Shown here piece after piece: positions 9,565 through 18,359 of a stretch of 64,000 bases of DNA (the first letter of the stretch is position 1; the number at the start of each line of letters is the position of its first letter). Under the pieces are notes generated by a model that worked only from the letters and a program-made list of their open reading frames with translations, did no database searches and was not told the DNA's origin. The translations under genes and the position numbers were made by a program. The DNA is from Flavobacterium sp. (lineage in GTDB: Bacteria; Bacteroidota; Bacteroidia; Flavobacteriales; Flavobacteriaceae), in contig JACMLU010000007.1 of assembly GCA_014379405.1 (NCBI GenBank), positions 124,001-188,000 on the forward strand. Reading direction: 5' to 3'.

Positions 9565-9599
9565 AAAAAAACTCCATTCTTTCGAATGGAGTTTTTTTT
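9565..9599. terminator. Bidirectional terminator between yebC and the CBS-like gene
   Basis: AAAACTCCATTC (9568-9579) pairs perfectly with GAATGGAGTTTT (9584-9595), a 12-bp stem with a TTTC loop and T/A tracts on both sides. It serves the two convergent genes. Confidence 0.88.
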
Positions 9600-9639
9600 A
9601 TCTTTATACTTTGTACTTAATTCTTAATAACTTCGTACT

Positions 9640-10680
9640 CTATTTAATAAATTCAATTTTTTGAGCTTCTTCTTCATTGATACTATCAAAGAACCCTTGA
9701 TCGTTCATCCAGTCATCACTAAATACTTTGCTCATATAACGAGAACCATGGTCAGGGAAAATGGCTATTACATTACTATTTTTGTCAAATTCTCCTTCTT
9801 CAGCATATTGTCTAATAGCTTGAAGCACTGCTCCAGAAGTATAACCAACAAACAAACCTTCTTTTCTGGCTAATTCTCTTGTGGCGTGGGCACTTTCTTC
9901 ATCTGTAACTTTCATAAATTGATCGATAACGTCAAAATCAGTAGCTGATGGAATTAAGTTTTTTCCCAAACCTTCAATTCGGTAAGGGTAAATTTCTTTA
10001 TTGTCAAATTCTTTGGTTTCGTGGAATTTTTTCAACACTGAACCAAAAGCATCAACACCTAAAATTCTAATATTTGGATTTTGTTCTTTCAAGTATTTTG
10101 CAGTCCCAGAAATAGTTCCTCCAGTTCCACTGCAAGCGATAAGGTGAGTAATTTGACCTTTAGTTTGTTCCCAAATTTCCGGTCCAGTAGATTTGTAATG
10201 AGCATCAACATTAAGTTGATTGAAGTATTGGTTGATATAAACAGAACCTTTGGTTTCTTCGTGCAAACGTTTGGCAACACTGTAATATGATCTTTTATCA
10301 TCTGCTGAAACGTGGGCAGGACAAACATATACTTTGGCACCTAAACTGCGAAGCATGTCAATTTTGTCCTTGGAAGATTTTGAACTAACAGCCAAAATAC
10401 AATTATAACCTTTTATAATACTTACCATTGCCAAGCTAAAGCCTGTATTCCCTGAAGTAGTCTCTATAATGGTGTCACCTGGAGAAAGGATTCCCCTCTT
10501 CTCGGCTTCTTCAATTATAAATAAAGCAATTCTATCTTTAGTGGAATGCCCTGGATTAAAAGCTTCTACTTTTGCGTAAAAATTTCCTTTTAATTCTTCG
10601 GTAACTTTATTTAGCTTAATAAGGGGTGTATTCCCTATTAATTCTAAAATATTATTATAAGCGTTAATTTCTTCTTTCAT
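9640..10680 (-). CDS. PLP-dependent cysteine synthase / cystathionine beta-synthase-like enzyme
   Basis: A protein of 346 aa starting [20 protein letters not shown]. An in-frame ATG 24 nt upstream adds a non-conserved MSLINYFF and is disfavoured. It is a fold-type II PLP enzyme: the Schiff-base Lys lies in STKDRIA, the phosphate loop is SGTGGT, and the substrate loop is ETTSGNTG. The region from [17 protein letters not shown] to [12 protein letters not shown] resembles the catalytic core of cystathionine beta-synthase more than CysK, and no CBS regulatory domain is present. It is likely to make cysteine or cystathionine from serine or O-acetylserine. A dedicated cysE-cysM pair lies at 42.9-44.6 kb, so this is a second enzyme of the class. 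Confidence 0.88.
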   Translation of the reverse strand: MKEEINAYNNILELIGNTPLIKLNKVTEELKGNFYAKVEAFNPGHSTKDRIALFIIEEAEKRGILSPGDTIIETTSGNTGFSLAMVSIIKGYNCILAVSSKSSKDKIDMLRSLGAKVYVCPAHVSADDKRSYYSVAKRLHEETKGSVYINQYFNQLNVDAHYKSTGPEIWEQTKGQITHLIACSGTGGTISGTAKYLKEQNPNIRILGVDAFGSVLKKFHETKEFDNKEIYPYRIEGLGKNLIPSATDFDVIDQFMKVTDEESAHATRELARKEGLFVGYTSGAVLQAIRQYAEEGEFDKNSNVIAIFPDHGSRYMSKVFSDDWMNDQGFFDSINEEEAQKIEFIK

Positions 10681-10729
10681 AAAAAAATAGTTAATCAAGG
10701 ACACTTTTTAATTTAACCTAAAATCCCTG

Positions 10730-10737
10730 CAAATTTA
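10730..10737 (-). promoter_or_regulatory. -7 box for the CBS-like gene
   Basis: TAAATTTG on the minus strand, 49 nt before the chosen ATG. No convincing -33 box is seen. Confidence 0.5.
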
Positions 10738-10752
10738 ACAAAAATATTCTAA

Positions 10753-12813
10753 TTAGGTTTCAATTTTTTCTAAATCTAATAAAAAACTATACTCTTTTGC
10801 CAATTCCTTGATGGCTTCAAATCTTCCAGAAGCTCCTCCGTGACCTGCATCCATATTTGTATCCAGGAATAAAAAGGAATTATCCGTTTTTATCGACCTG
10901 ATTTTAGCCACCCATTTAGCTGGCTCCCAGTACTGTACCTGAGAATCATGTAGACCTGTCGACACATACATATTTGGATATTCTTGTCTTTTTACATTGT
11001 CGTAAGGTGAATACGACGCCATATAGTTGTAATATTTTTTAACATTTGGATTGCCCCATTCGTCATACTCTCCTGTCGTTAAGGGTATAGTTTCGTCTAA
11101 CATAGTCGTTATTACATCCACAAAAGGCACTTGAGCAATGACTCCATGGTATAATTCCGGCGCCAAATTCACTATCGCTCCCATCAACAAACCACCTGCA
11201 GAACCACCTTCAGCATACAAATGTTCCGGTGAAGTGTATTTCTGTTCGATCACGTGTTTGGAACAATCAATAAAATCGGTAAACGTATTTTTCTTTTTCA
11301 ACAATTTCCCGTCTTCGTACCACTGTCTTCCCAAATCTTCTCCTCCGCGAATGTGTGCAATTGCAAAAACAAATCCTCTGTCGAGCAATGTCAGTCTGGT
11401 CGAAGAAAAGGTGGCATCCATAGAATGTCCATAAGAACCGTAAGCATAAAGCAACAACGGATTCTTGCCGTTTTTCTCTAATCCTTTTCGGTAAACCATC
11501 GAAATAGGTACTTGGGTTCCATCTTTAGCAGTAGCCCAAATTCGTTCTTCGGTGTAATTATTTTTATCGAATTTTCCACCCAGAACTTGTTGCTCTTTCT
11601 TGATTTCCTTGGTTTTGGTTTTCATATTGAAATCAATCACCGAAGAAGGCGTAGTCATCGATTGGTAGGAATAACGCAAAATATCAGTGTTAAAATCCAC
11701 GTTGGTCGAAGTATATGCCGTATAGGTTTCGCTTTCAAAAGGCAAATAATATTCCCCTTCTCCACTCCAGGGCATAATTCTAATTTTATTCAAGCCATTA
11801 AAACGTTCTTCGACAACTAAAAATTCCTTGAAAATTTCGATATCTTCCAACAAAACATCCTCACGATGGGGAACAACTTCAGTCCAATTTTCTTTTGCAG
11901 TGGCTGATTCCAAAGTTTTCATCAACTTGAAATTCGTGGCATCATCCGCATTGGTCATAATGTAAAAACTGTCTCCATAATGATTGATGCTGTATTCCAT
12001 ACCTCGAACTCGCTTCTGGAAAATCCTGAATTTACCGTCGGGATTGTCGGCTTCCAATATTCGATATTCGGTAGTCAAAGTGCTTCCCGACTCTATCGCT
12101 AGATATTTCCTGGATTTGGATTTGGCCACCTCAACATTATAGGTTTCGTCTTTTTCGAAATAAACCAAAACGTCATCGGCTTGCAAAGTGCCTAATTTAT
12201 GTTTGAATATTTTATCGGAACGCAAGGTAACTTCGTCTTGACTCGAATAAAAAATAGTCTTGTTATCATTGGCCCAAACGGCATTTCCAGAAACTTTTTC
12301 GATTTTGTCGGCAAGAATTTCGCCTGTTTCCAAGTTTTTAACTTGAATATCATAGATGCGTCTTCCTACAACATCAACACTAAAAACCGCCAACTTATTG
12401 TCAGGACTAATGCTCAAACCACCCAAACTGAAATAAGATTGCCCTTTTGCCAATTTATTGCAATCGAACATAATTTCCTCTTTGGCCGAAAGGCTTTCCT
12501 TTTTTCTGGAATAAATAGGGTAATTTTTCCCAGTTTCAAATCGCGTAATGTAGTAATAACCATTGTACAAATATGGAACCGATTCGTCATCTTCCTTGAT
12601 TCTGCCTTTCATTTCTTCAAACAATTCCTTCTGAAAAGTCTTGGTATGGGCAGTCATTTTTTTGTAATAGGCATTCTCTTTATTCAGGTAATCAATGACT
12701 TCCGGATTTTCCCGGTCGTTCAGCCAAAAGTAATTGTCAATTCTCGCATCGCCGAATTTCTCCATTTCTTTTGGAATTATTTTAGCGACTGGTGGTTGTA
12801 TTATTTTTGGCAT
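10753..12813 (-). CDS. Oligopeptidase B / prolyl oligopeptidase family (S9A) peptidase
   Basis: A protein of 686 aa with no signal peptide, starting MPKIIQPPVAKIIPKEM. The N-terminal beta-propeller domain covers roughly residues 1-410 (FGDARIDNYFWLNDRENPEV is the family opening). The alpha/beta-hydrolase domain has nucleophile Ser in EGGSAGGLLMG (about 540), Asp near TGLHDSQVQYWEP (about 620) and His in DAGHGGASG (about 655). The length and opening fit protease II/OpdB, which cleaves short peptides after basic residues. Specificity cannot be proved from sequence alone. It is divergent from ybaB, each gene having its own -7 box in a 145-bp gap. Confidence 0.92.
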   Translation of the reverse strand: MPKIIQPPVAKIIPKEMEKFGDARIDNYFWLNDRENPEVIDYLNKENAYYKKMTAHTKTFQKELFEEMKGRIKEDDESVPYLYNGYYYITRFETGKNYPIYSRKKESLSAKEEIMFDCNKLAKGQSYFSLGGLSISPDNKLAVFSVDVVGRRIYDIQVKNLETGEILADKIEKVSGNAVWANDNKTIFYSSQDEVTLRSDKIFKHKLGTLQADDVLVYFEKDETYNVEVAKSKSRKYLAIESGSTLTTEYRILEADNPDGKFRIFQKRVRGMEYSINHYGDSFYIMTNADDATNFKLMKTLESATAKENWTEVVPHREDVLLEDIEIFKEFLVVEERFNGLNKIRIMPWSGEGEYYLPFESETYTAYTSTNVDFNTDILRYSYQSMTTPSSVIDFNMKTKTKEIKKEQQVLGGKFDKNNYTEERIWATAKDGTQVPISMVYRKGLEKNGKNPLLLYAYGSYGHSMDATFSSTRLTLLDRGFVFAIAHIRGGEDLGRQWYEDGKLLKKKNTFTDFIDCSKHVIEQKYTSPEHLYAEGGSAGGLLMGAIVNLAPELYHGVIAQVPFVDVITTMLDETIPLTTGEYDEWGNPNVKKYYNYMASYSPYDNVKRQEYPNMYVSTGLHDSQVQYWEPAKWVAKIRSIKTDNSFLFLDTNMDAGHGGASGRFEAIKELAKEYSFLLDLEKIET

Positions 12814-12845
12814 ATTTTGAATTTCAAATTGGTGTGACTAGGCTA

Positions 12846-12853
12846 CAAAAATA
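12846..12853 (-). promoter_or_regulatory. -7 box for oligopeptidase B
   Basis: TATTTTTG on the minus strand, 32 nt before the ATG; no -33 match at the usual spacing. Confidence 0.55.
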
Positions 12854-12900
12854 ACACAAACTGACTTTAGAATGAATCTATTTTTAGTTAAAAAATTAAA

Positions 12901-12930
12901 TTGAATATCATAAGCAAAAGAGTAATTTTG
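12901..12930 (+). promoter_or_regulatory. Bacteroidetes sigma-A promoter of ybaB
   Basis: TTG at 12901-12903, 19 nt, then TAATTTTG at 12923-12930, matching the consensus and 28 nt before the ATG. Confidence 0.8.
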
Positions 12931-12958
12931 CAATATAACTTTTAAAAAAATTACGACA

Positions 12959-13279
12959 ATGGATTTAATGGGAATGATGGGTAAATTGAAAGAAACCCAA
13001 CGAAAAATAGAAGAAACCAAACTACGAATGGATTCGGTTTTAATTGATGAGCAAAGCAATGATGGTGCATTGAAAGTTACTTTCACGGCCAACGGAAAAC
13101 TAAAATCCATCTCAATCGACGATTCTTTATTGGAAGACAAAGAGCAATTAGAAGATTATTTGATAGTAACCTTAAACAAAGCAATCGAAAAAGCGGCAAA
13201 AGTAAACCAAGCCGAATTAGATGCTGTTGCTAAAGTGGATATGCCAATGATTCCAGGAATGGATGAAATGTTTAAATAA
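12959..13279 (+). CDS. YbaB/EbfC-family nucleoid-associated protein
   Basis: A protein of 106 aa, normal for YbaB/EbfC. The helical N-terminus ([21 protein letters not shown]) is followed by a beta-sheet segment ([23 protein letters not shown]) and a C-terminal helix ending in a Met/Pro-rich tail ([12 protein letters not shown]). The family forms dimers that bind DNA without strong sequence specificity. It lies 26 nt upstream of a DUF1003 gene, so the two are probably cotranscribed. Confidence 0.93.
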   Translation: MDLMGMMGKLKETQRKIEETKLRMDSVLIDEQSNDGALKVTFTANGKLKSISIDDSLLEDKEQLEDYLIVTLNKAIEKAAKVNQAELDAVAKVDMPMIPGMDEMFK

Positions 13280-13305
13280 AATAAAACACAAAATATTTCA
13301 TAAAG

Positions 13306-13713
13306 ATGAATAACAAAAACTGGCACGAAAAACATGTCGAAGCACTAACTTTCGGAAGCCGTTTAGCTGATTCGGTGGCAAAAAGTATGGGATGTTGGAA
13401 ATTCATTATCGTTCAAACTATTTTGGTAGTTCTTTGGATGGGTTTAAACCTCGTTGCCTTTTTCTATCATTGGGATGTGTATCCCTTCATCTTGCTTAAT
13501 CTCGTTTTTTCTACACAAGCAGCTTACGCCGCACCAATTATCATGATGTCTCAAAACAGACAAAGCGAAAGAGATCGATTGCAAGCCCAAGCTGATTACC
13601 AAACTAATATTGAGGCCAAACAAGAAATCGAAGCCTTGACCTTAATCCTCAATAAATTGGATGTGGAAAAACTGGACAAAATCATTACAATGCTGGAAGA
13701 AATGAAGAAATAG
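13306..13713 (+). CDS. DUF1003 family membrane protein
   Basis: A protein of 135 aa. After NWHEKHVEALTFGSRLADSVAK come two closely spaced transmembrane segments (FIIVQTILVVLWMGLNLVAF and PFILLNLVFSTQAAYAAPII), then a cytoplasmic-type segment MMSQNRQSERDRLQAQADY that is diagnostic of DUF1003, and a C-terminal coiled coil (EIEALTLILNKLDVEKLDK). Function is unknown for the family. It probably shares an operon with ybaB. Confidence 0.9.
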   Translation: MNNKNWHEKHVEALTFGSRLADSVAKSMGCWKFIIVQTILVVLWMGLNLVAFFYHWDVYPFILLNLVFSTQAAYAAPIIMMSQNRQSERDRLQAQADYQTNIEAKQEIEALTLILNKLDVEKLDKIITMLEEMKK

Positions 13714-13744
13714 TTATAAATTATGAGTTATACCTTTTAATAAC

Positions 13745-14764
13745 TCATAACTTCTCCAAAGTTTCCAACACATACGTATGCATCACTTCGCGATAATCCA
13801 AATGAGTGACAATACGCAGTTTTCCGTGTCCCATCGAGCTGATGGCAATTCCTTTCTCTTTTAATTTTTCCATTAAAACCGCTTCACTGACTTTTGGCTG
13901 AAGCGAAAAAATCAAGATATTGGTTTCTATGGGTTCTACTTTGGCAACCCAACTGCATTTTTCCAATACTGCTCCCAATTCCTTGGCGCGTCGGTGATCG
14001 TCTTCCAATCTTTCGAAGTTGTTTTCCAAAGCATAAATTCCGGCTGCCGCCATATAACCCACTTGTCGCATTCCGCCACCTAAAATTTTTCGGATTCGCA
14101 AAGCCCTATGAATCGTCTTTTTATCAGACAACAACACAGAACCGATTGGCGCCCCCAAACCTTTGGACAAGCAAACCGAAATGGTGTGAAATACTTTACC
14201 GTAGGCTGATGGATTATCATTGGTAGCAACTAATGCATTCCAAATTCTGGCACCATCTAAGTGGAATTTCAAATTATTGGCATCGCAAACTTGTCTAATT
14301 TTCTTGAATTCTTCAAAATCATAACAAGCACCACCACCTTTGTTTGTTGTGTTTTCAACACAAACCAAACTAGTGAGCGGACTGTGGTAAAATTCGGAAT
14401 CATTAATGGAACCTGCTACTTGTTCGGAAGTAATCATTCCTCGGTTTCCGTTCAACAAACAGCAGGAAACGCCACTGTTAAAAGAAACTCCGCCGCCTTC
14501 GTAATTATAAACGTGCGACCATTTATCGGCAATCAATTGCTCTCCAGGTTGGGTATGAAGTTTAATTGCGGTTTGGTTAGCCATCGTTCCAGAAGGAAAA
14601 AACAATCCAGCTTCCATACCAAACATTTCAGCAACTCTGGCTTCCAGTTCAATAACCGTTGGGTCTTGTTTATAAACATCGTCTCCTACTTCAGCTTGAA
14701 ACATGGCTCGCAACATTCCTTGCGTAGGCTTGGTTACGGTATCACTAACTAAATTTATTCGCAT
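13745..14764 (-). CDS. ltaE: Low-specificity L-threonine aldolase / beta-eliminating lyase family
   Basis: A protein of 339 aa starting MRINLVSDTVTKPTQGMLRA, the family N-terminus; an ATG 33 nt upstream adds non-conserved residues. It is a fold-type I PLP enzyme. GLFFPSGTMANQTAI forms the cofactor pocket, the PLP-stacking His is in DKWSHVYNYEGGG, FHLDGARIWNA carries the Asp, and the Schiff-base Lys is in CLSKGLGAPIGS. It cleaves L-(allo-)threonine to glycine and acetaldehyde, which could feed glycine to the GcvT system encoded upstream. It is convergent with the ybaB-DUF1003 pair, with only 31 bp between, and no clear terminator is seen there. Confidence 0.92.
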   Translation of the reverse strand: MRINLVSDTVTKPTQGMLRAMFQAEVGDDVYKQDPTVIELEARVAEMFGMEAGLFFPSGTMANQTAIKLHTQPGEQLIADKWSHVYNYEGGGVSFNSGVSCCLLNGNRGMITSEQVAGSINDSEFYHSPLTSLVCVENTTNKGGGACYDFEEFKKIRQVCDANNLKFHLDGARIWNALVATNDNPSAYGKVFHTISVCLSKGLGAPIGSVLLSDKKTIHRALRIRKILGGGMRQVGYMAAAGIYALENNFERLEDDHRRAKELGAVLEKCSWVAKVEPIETNILIFSLQPKVSEAVLMEKLKEKGIAISSMGHGKLRIVTHLDYREVMHTYVLETLEKL

Positions 14765-14800
14765 TGTATTTTTATATTTAGGATACGAACAAGTCACGAC

Positions 14801-14830
14801 TTGTCCCTTCGTAAAATTTTTCTATTTTTG
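14801..14830 (+). promoter_or_regulatory. Bacteroidetes sigma-A promoter of prfB
   Basis: TTG at 14801-14803, 19 nt, then TATTTTTG at 14823-14830, 23 nt before the ATG. An exact consensus match. Confidence 0.82.
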
Positions 14831-14853
14831 TGCCACAAAAATAATTATAATTT

Positions 14854-15952
14854 ATGACAACTACCGAACAAATAAAAGGTATTGTAGAGCGCCTTGGTGC
14901 GTTGAGGAGGTATCTTTGACGTTGATGCCAAATTAATCGAGATTACCAACGAAGAAGAGAAAACCTTGGCTCCTGATTTTTGGAACAATGCCAAAGAAGC
15001 AGAAATCTATGTAAAAAATCTTCGTTCCAAGAAAAAATGGATTGAAGACTACAATAAAGCAGTCGAAATGGCTGATGAGTTGCAATTGGCCTATGAATTC
15101 TACAAAGAAGGAGAACTTTCTGTAGAAGAATTGGACGAACAATACAACGCCACTCAAAACCATATTGAAGCCATCGAATTCAAGAATATGCTTTCGGATG
15201 AAGGCGACAGTTTGAGTGCCGTTTTGCAAATTACGGCAGGTGCTGGTGGAACAGAAAGTTGTGACTGGGCCTCGATGATGATGCGAATGTATATGATGTG
15301 GGCCGAAAAATCGGGATACAAATTACGGGAACTCAATTATCAAGAAGGCGATGCAGCTGGTATAAAAACGGTAACATTGGAGATTGAAGGTGATTATGCT
15401 TTTGGTTATCTTAAAGGCGAAAATGGCGTGCATCGACTAGTCCGAATCTCTCCTTTTGACAGCAATGCCAAACGACATACTTCTTTCGCTTCGGTTTATG
15501 TATATCCATTGGTTGATGACACGATTGAAATTGAAATTAATCCCGCTGACATCGAAATCATCACCTCCCGTTCGAGTGGAGCTGGCGGTCAGAACGTGAA
15601 TAAAGTAGAAACAAAAGTACAGTTGACTCACAAACCTTCGGGAATCCAGATTCAATGTTCGGAAACCCGTTCGCAACACGACAATAGAAACCGCGCGATG
15701 CAAATGCTTAAATCGCAATTGTATGAAATTGAATTAAAAAAGCAACAAGCCCAACGTTCGGATATTGAAGCCGGAAAGATGAAAATTGAATGGGGTTCGC
15801 AAATCCGAAATTACGTGATGCAACCTTATAAATTGGTCAAAGACGTTCGCACCGGTTATGAAACCAGCAATGTGGACGGCGTGATGAATGGCGAAATCGA
15901 CGAGTTCCTGAAAGCATTCCTGATGATGATGGGACAACGAGAAGAGGAATAG
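14854..15952 (+). CDS. prfB: Peptide chain release factor 2, with programmed +1 frameshift
   Basis: The gene starts at ATG 14854 ([21 protein letters not shown]) and meets an in-frame UGA at 14917-14919. Shifting +1 on CUU-UGA-C continues as DVDAKLIEI and gives a full-length RF2 of 365 aa. The SPF tripeptide (RISPFDS), which reads UGA/UAA, and the catalytic GGQ motif ([14 protein letters not shown]) are present. RF2 terminates translation at UGA and UAA, and low RF2 promotes the frameshift that makes more of it. A terminator follows. Annotating only from 14966 would lose the N-terminal ~37 residues. Confidence 0.96.
14905..14920 (+). promoter_or_regulatory. prfB: prfB autoregulatory +1 frameshift site
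   Basis: AGGAGG (14905-14910), TAT, then CTT-TGA-C (14914-14920). The internal Shine-Dalgarno-like hexamer is 3 nt from the slippery CTT, the same geometry as the E. coli prfB site. Confidence 0.95.
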
Positions 15953-15991
15953 TTGGCAGTGTTCAGTTACAGTTTTCAGTTGAAATAATAC

Positions 15992-16030
15992 AAACCCGAC
16001 AGGTTTCAAAAACCTGTCGGGTTTTGTTTT
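15992..16030. terminator. Strong bidirectional terminator prfB/pldA
   Basis: A 15-bp perfect stem: AAACCCGACAGGTTT (15992-16006) with AAACCTGTCGGGTTT (16010-16024), a 3-nt loop and T-rich flank. It serves the convergent prfB and phospholipase genes. Confidence 0.9.
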
Positions 16031-16042
16031 TTTATAACTAAA

Positions 16043-16948
16043 CTACAACCATTCAATCAAGGAAACCCCAAGTCCAACGGTGGTTTGGAGATGATTATAA
16101 TCGATTAGCGATTCGCCATAGCCGTGAGAAACCTGCAAAAATCCCTTTAAATTGTTTTTAATGGGATACGACCAAGAAAATTCTGCGGAGCCTCTTGGAT
16201 TGGAATTAAAATTCATATTATACCCTCCAATAAACGATAACACATTGCCGTTCTTGGCATAAATAACATTCAAATCGCTTCGCCCCATAAAGTCTGAAAT
16301 ATCGGGATTGTCAGAACCATAATCAGACATACCATACCAACTTCTAACATAAACAGTCCAATTTTTACGTTCCAATCCAGCATGAAGAATAACCCGGTTC
16401 AAACTTCTCGAAAAGGGTTCGCTTTTTCCGTTGGACAAATGATTGAAGGCTATTCCGATCATTCGTGTTTTAAAGCCAAAAAATTTGAATTTTACCGGAA
16501 AATTCAGGATGAGTTCCGGTTCATAATTGATTTCCCTGAAAGGACGCGAAAGTTCCGTATTGTAAATTTGCCAAAACGATTTTTGGGTATAGGCTACCCA
16601 TAAATCGGCATTTCCCCATAAAATTCTTTGCAACACTTTTGTCTTGAAACTCAATTGAAATTTAAGTTCAACATTATCATAATTCACCCCATCAGGAGTT
16701 ATATATTCAGGACTGTCATTCTCAGAACGAGGTTGCTCGTTAGGGTTGCTTGAGTATTTACCAAGCAAAATGTAAATGGGTTTATAGGGGGTTATCAAAA
16801 AAGTCCCCCTTACGGCGGTAGTGTCTAGTTCCCAACGCTCGGTCATATTTCTGAGCTGGGTTTTATTGTTGAACAAAGCTTGAATCTGGGCATTTGCAAA
16901 AGAAGAAAAAAACAGCAATGAGAAAGTGAATTTTAATAGCAATTTCAT
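16043..16948 (-). CDS. Outer-membrane phospholipase A (PldA/OMPLA family)
   Basis: A protein of 301 aa with a signal peptide (MKLLLKFTFSLLFFSSFANA). The body alternates as expected for an outer-membrane beta-barrel and ends in an aromatic-rich strand. The catalytic signature GIAFNHLSNGKSEPFSRSLNR supplies His and Ser of the OMPLA HxSNG motif, and a downstream Asn-containing strand completes the triad. OMPLA hydrolyses phospholipids that reach the outer leaflet when membrane asymmetry fails. It has its own -7 box. Assignment is good; that it is active is inferred from the intact motif. Confidence 0.9.
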   Translation of the reverse strand: MKLLLKFTFSLLFFSSFANAQIQALFNNKTQLRNMTERWELDTTAVRGTFLITPYKPIYILLGKYSSNPNEQPRSENDSPEYITPDGVNYDNVELKFQLSFKTKVLQRILWGNADLWVAYTQKSFWQIYNTELSRPFREINYEPELILNFPVKFKFFGFKTRMIGIAFNHLSNGKSEPFSRSLNRVILHAGLERKNWTVYVRSWYGMSDYGSDNPDISDFMGRSDLNVIYAKNGNVLSFIGGYNMNFNSNPRGSAEFSWSYPIKNNLKGFLQVSHGYGESLIDYNHLQTTVGLGVSLIEWL

Positions 16949-16973
16949 AATATAAAAGTCTGATATTCAATAG

Positions 16974-16981
16974 CAAATATA
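16974..16981 (-). promoter_or_regulatory. -7 box for phospholipase A
   Basis: TATATTTG on the minus strand, 25 nt before the ATG. Confidence 0.55.
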
Positions 16982-17134
16982 TCTATCAGAAAATACCTTG
17001 TATTACATATTTATATATATTATTTATATAATTTACACTTTATAATCCAACTTGAAAATTAATCTATTAGGAATTATAATTCAAATTCTCTTTATTTGGC
17101 GATTATATACCGAATCCAATTTAATCATTATCTA

Positions 17135-18133
17135 ATGAAATCTTATTCTATCCAACAAATAAACGAAGTTTTAAAAGGCACTATTGTTGGTGACACTTCC
17201 ATAAAAATGACAGCTCCAGAACAATTAGAACTTGCCTCTGCTTCCGAAATTTCTTTCATTGGAAACAAAAAATACGAAAAGTTTTGGGAAAACTCCAAAG
17301 CCTGCGTAGCAGTTGTCAACCTAGACATTTCGATTGAGCCGGGAGAAAACAGAGCTTTTATCAAAGTAAAAAATGCTGATTTAGCAATGTCACAAGTCTT
17401 GGAACTTTTCGCTCCACCTACTCCTTTGTTCAGTATTGACATTCATCCCACAGCAATTGTAGACCCAACAGCCGTAATAGGAAACGGAACACGAATTGGT
17501 GCCGGAAGCTACATTGGCCCAAAAGTAGTGCTTGGAGAAAATGTTACAATTTATCCCAATGCCACAATTCTTGACGAATGCACCATTGGAAAAAATACCA
17601 TCATTTGGTCAGGTGCTGTAGTTCGCGAACGTTGTCACTTAGGCAATAATTGCATTATTCATCCCAATGCCACCATTGGAGCAGACGGTTTTGGATTTCG
17701 CCCTTGTGCAGAAAGAGGCTTGGTTAAGATTCCTCAAATTGGTAATGTAATTTTGGGGAACGGTGTCGAAATAGGCGCCAATACTTGTGTCGATCGAGGA
17801 AAATTCAGTTCTACCATTTTAGGCGACGGTTGCAAAATTGACAATTTAGTTCAAATTGGCCATAATAGTAAACTAGGGAAATTTTGTATTATGGCAGGAA
17901 ATTCCGGATTAGCTGGTTCCGTTACTTTAGGAAATGGCGTCATAATTGGCGGAAGTGCCTCTATAAAAGACCACACAACTATTGGAGATGGCGCAATTGT
18001 TGGTGCAGGCTCTGGGGTTACTGGCGATATTCCGGCAGGAAAAACGATGTTGGGTTATCCCGCAGTTGAAGCTCGTGATGCTCTAAAACAATGGGCAATC
18101 TTAAAACGATTGGTCAACGATTCTAAAAAGTAA
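17135..18133 (+). CDS. lpxD: UDP-3-O-acylglucosamine N-acyltransferase
   Basis: A protein of 332 aa starting MKSYSIQQINEVLKG; an in-frame ATG 39 nt upstream lies in an AT-rich leader and is disfavoured. The N-terminal uridine-binding domain (LELASASEISFIGNKKY, residues ~35-60) is followed by a left-handed beta-helix of hexapeptide repeats (~105-300). The catalytic His is in NLVQIGHNSKLG, with GADGFGFRP characteristic of LpxD. It adds the N-linked 3-hydroxyacyl chain in lipid A synthesis. It is solitary here rather than next to lpxC/fabZ/lpxA, so it may be a second lpxD copy. Confidence 0.93.
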   Translation: MKSYSIQQINEVLKGTIVGDTSIKMTAPEQLELASASEISFIGNKKYEKFWENSKACVAVVNLDISIEPGENRAFIKVKNADLAMSQVLELFAPPTPLFSIDIHPTAIVDPTAVIGNGTRIGAGSYIGPKVVLGENVTIYPNATILDECTIGKNTIIWSGAVVRERCHLGNNCIIHPNATIGADGFGFRPCAERGLVKIPQIGNVILGNGVEIGANTCVDRGKFSSTILGDGCKIDNLVQIGHNSKLGKFCIMAGNSGLAGSVTLGNGVIIGGSASIKDHTTIGDGAIVGAGSGVTGDIPAGKTMLGYPAVEARDALKQWAILKRLVNDSKK

Positions 18134-18152
18134 ATCAGATAAAGATAAAACA

Positions 18153-18233
18153 AACCGCAGATTGCTTCGCCAATTCGCTGACGCTCGGGTCGCAGATTAA
18201 AAACACCATTTTAAAATCTGGGAATCTGTGGTT
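18153..18233. repeat. Palindromic intergenic repeat (CCGCAGATT family)
   Basis: AACCGCAGATT (18153-18163) pairs with AATCTGTGGTT (18223-18233), 11 bp with one G-T pair. It lies after lpxD and resembles the repeats at 6517 and 48310. Confidence 0.5.
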
Positions 18234-18359
18234 GACTATTTTAGTCGTTTACAACTCTAGCTGTTTTTACATTCAATATTTCTATTGATTATTCTAAAGT
18301 TTGTTTCAACGGATTTCGTAATTTAGCAGCCGCTATTTTTTAGATCAACACAATTTCAT

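Noticed and set aside
12199..12837. 212-codon open frame antisense to oligopeptidase B
   Set aside because: Phe/Ile-rich with no protein-like pattern; it mirrors a well-supported peptidase gene on the other strand.
14261..14752. 163-codon open frame antisense to threonine aldolase
   Set aside because: Shadow of the aldolase gene; no RBS, promoter or family match.
14966..15952. Shorter prfB starting at a codon read as Met at 14966
   Set aside because: Lacks the conserved N-terminus; the classic +1 frameshift at 14914-14920 restores it.
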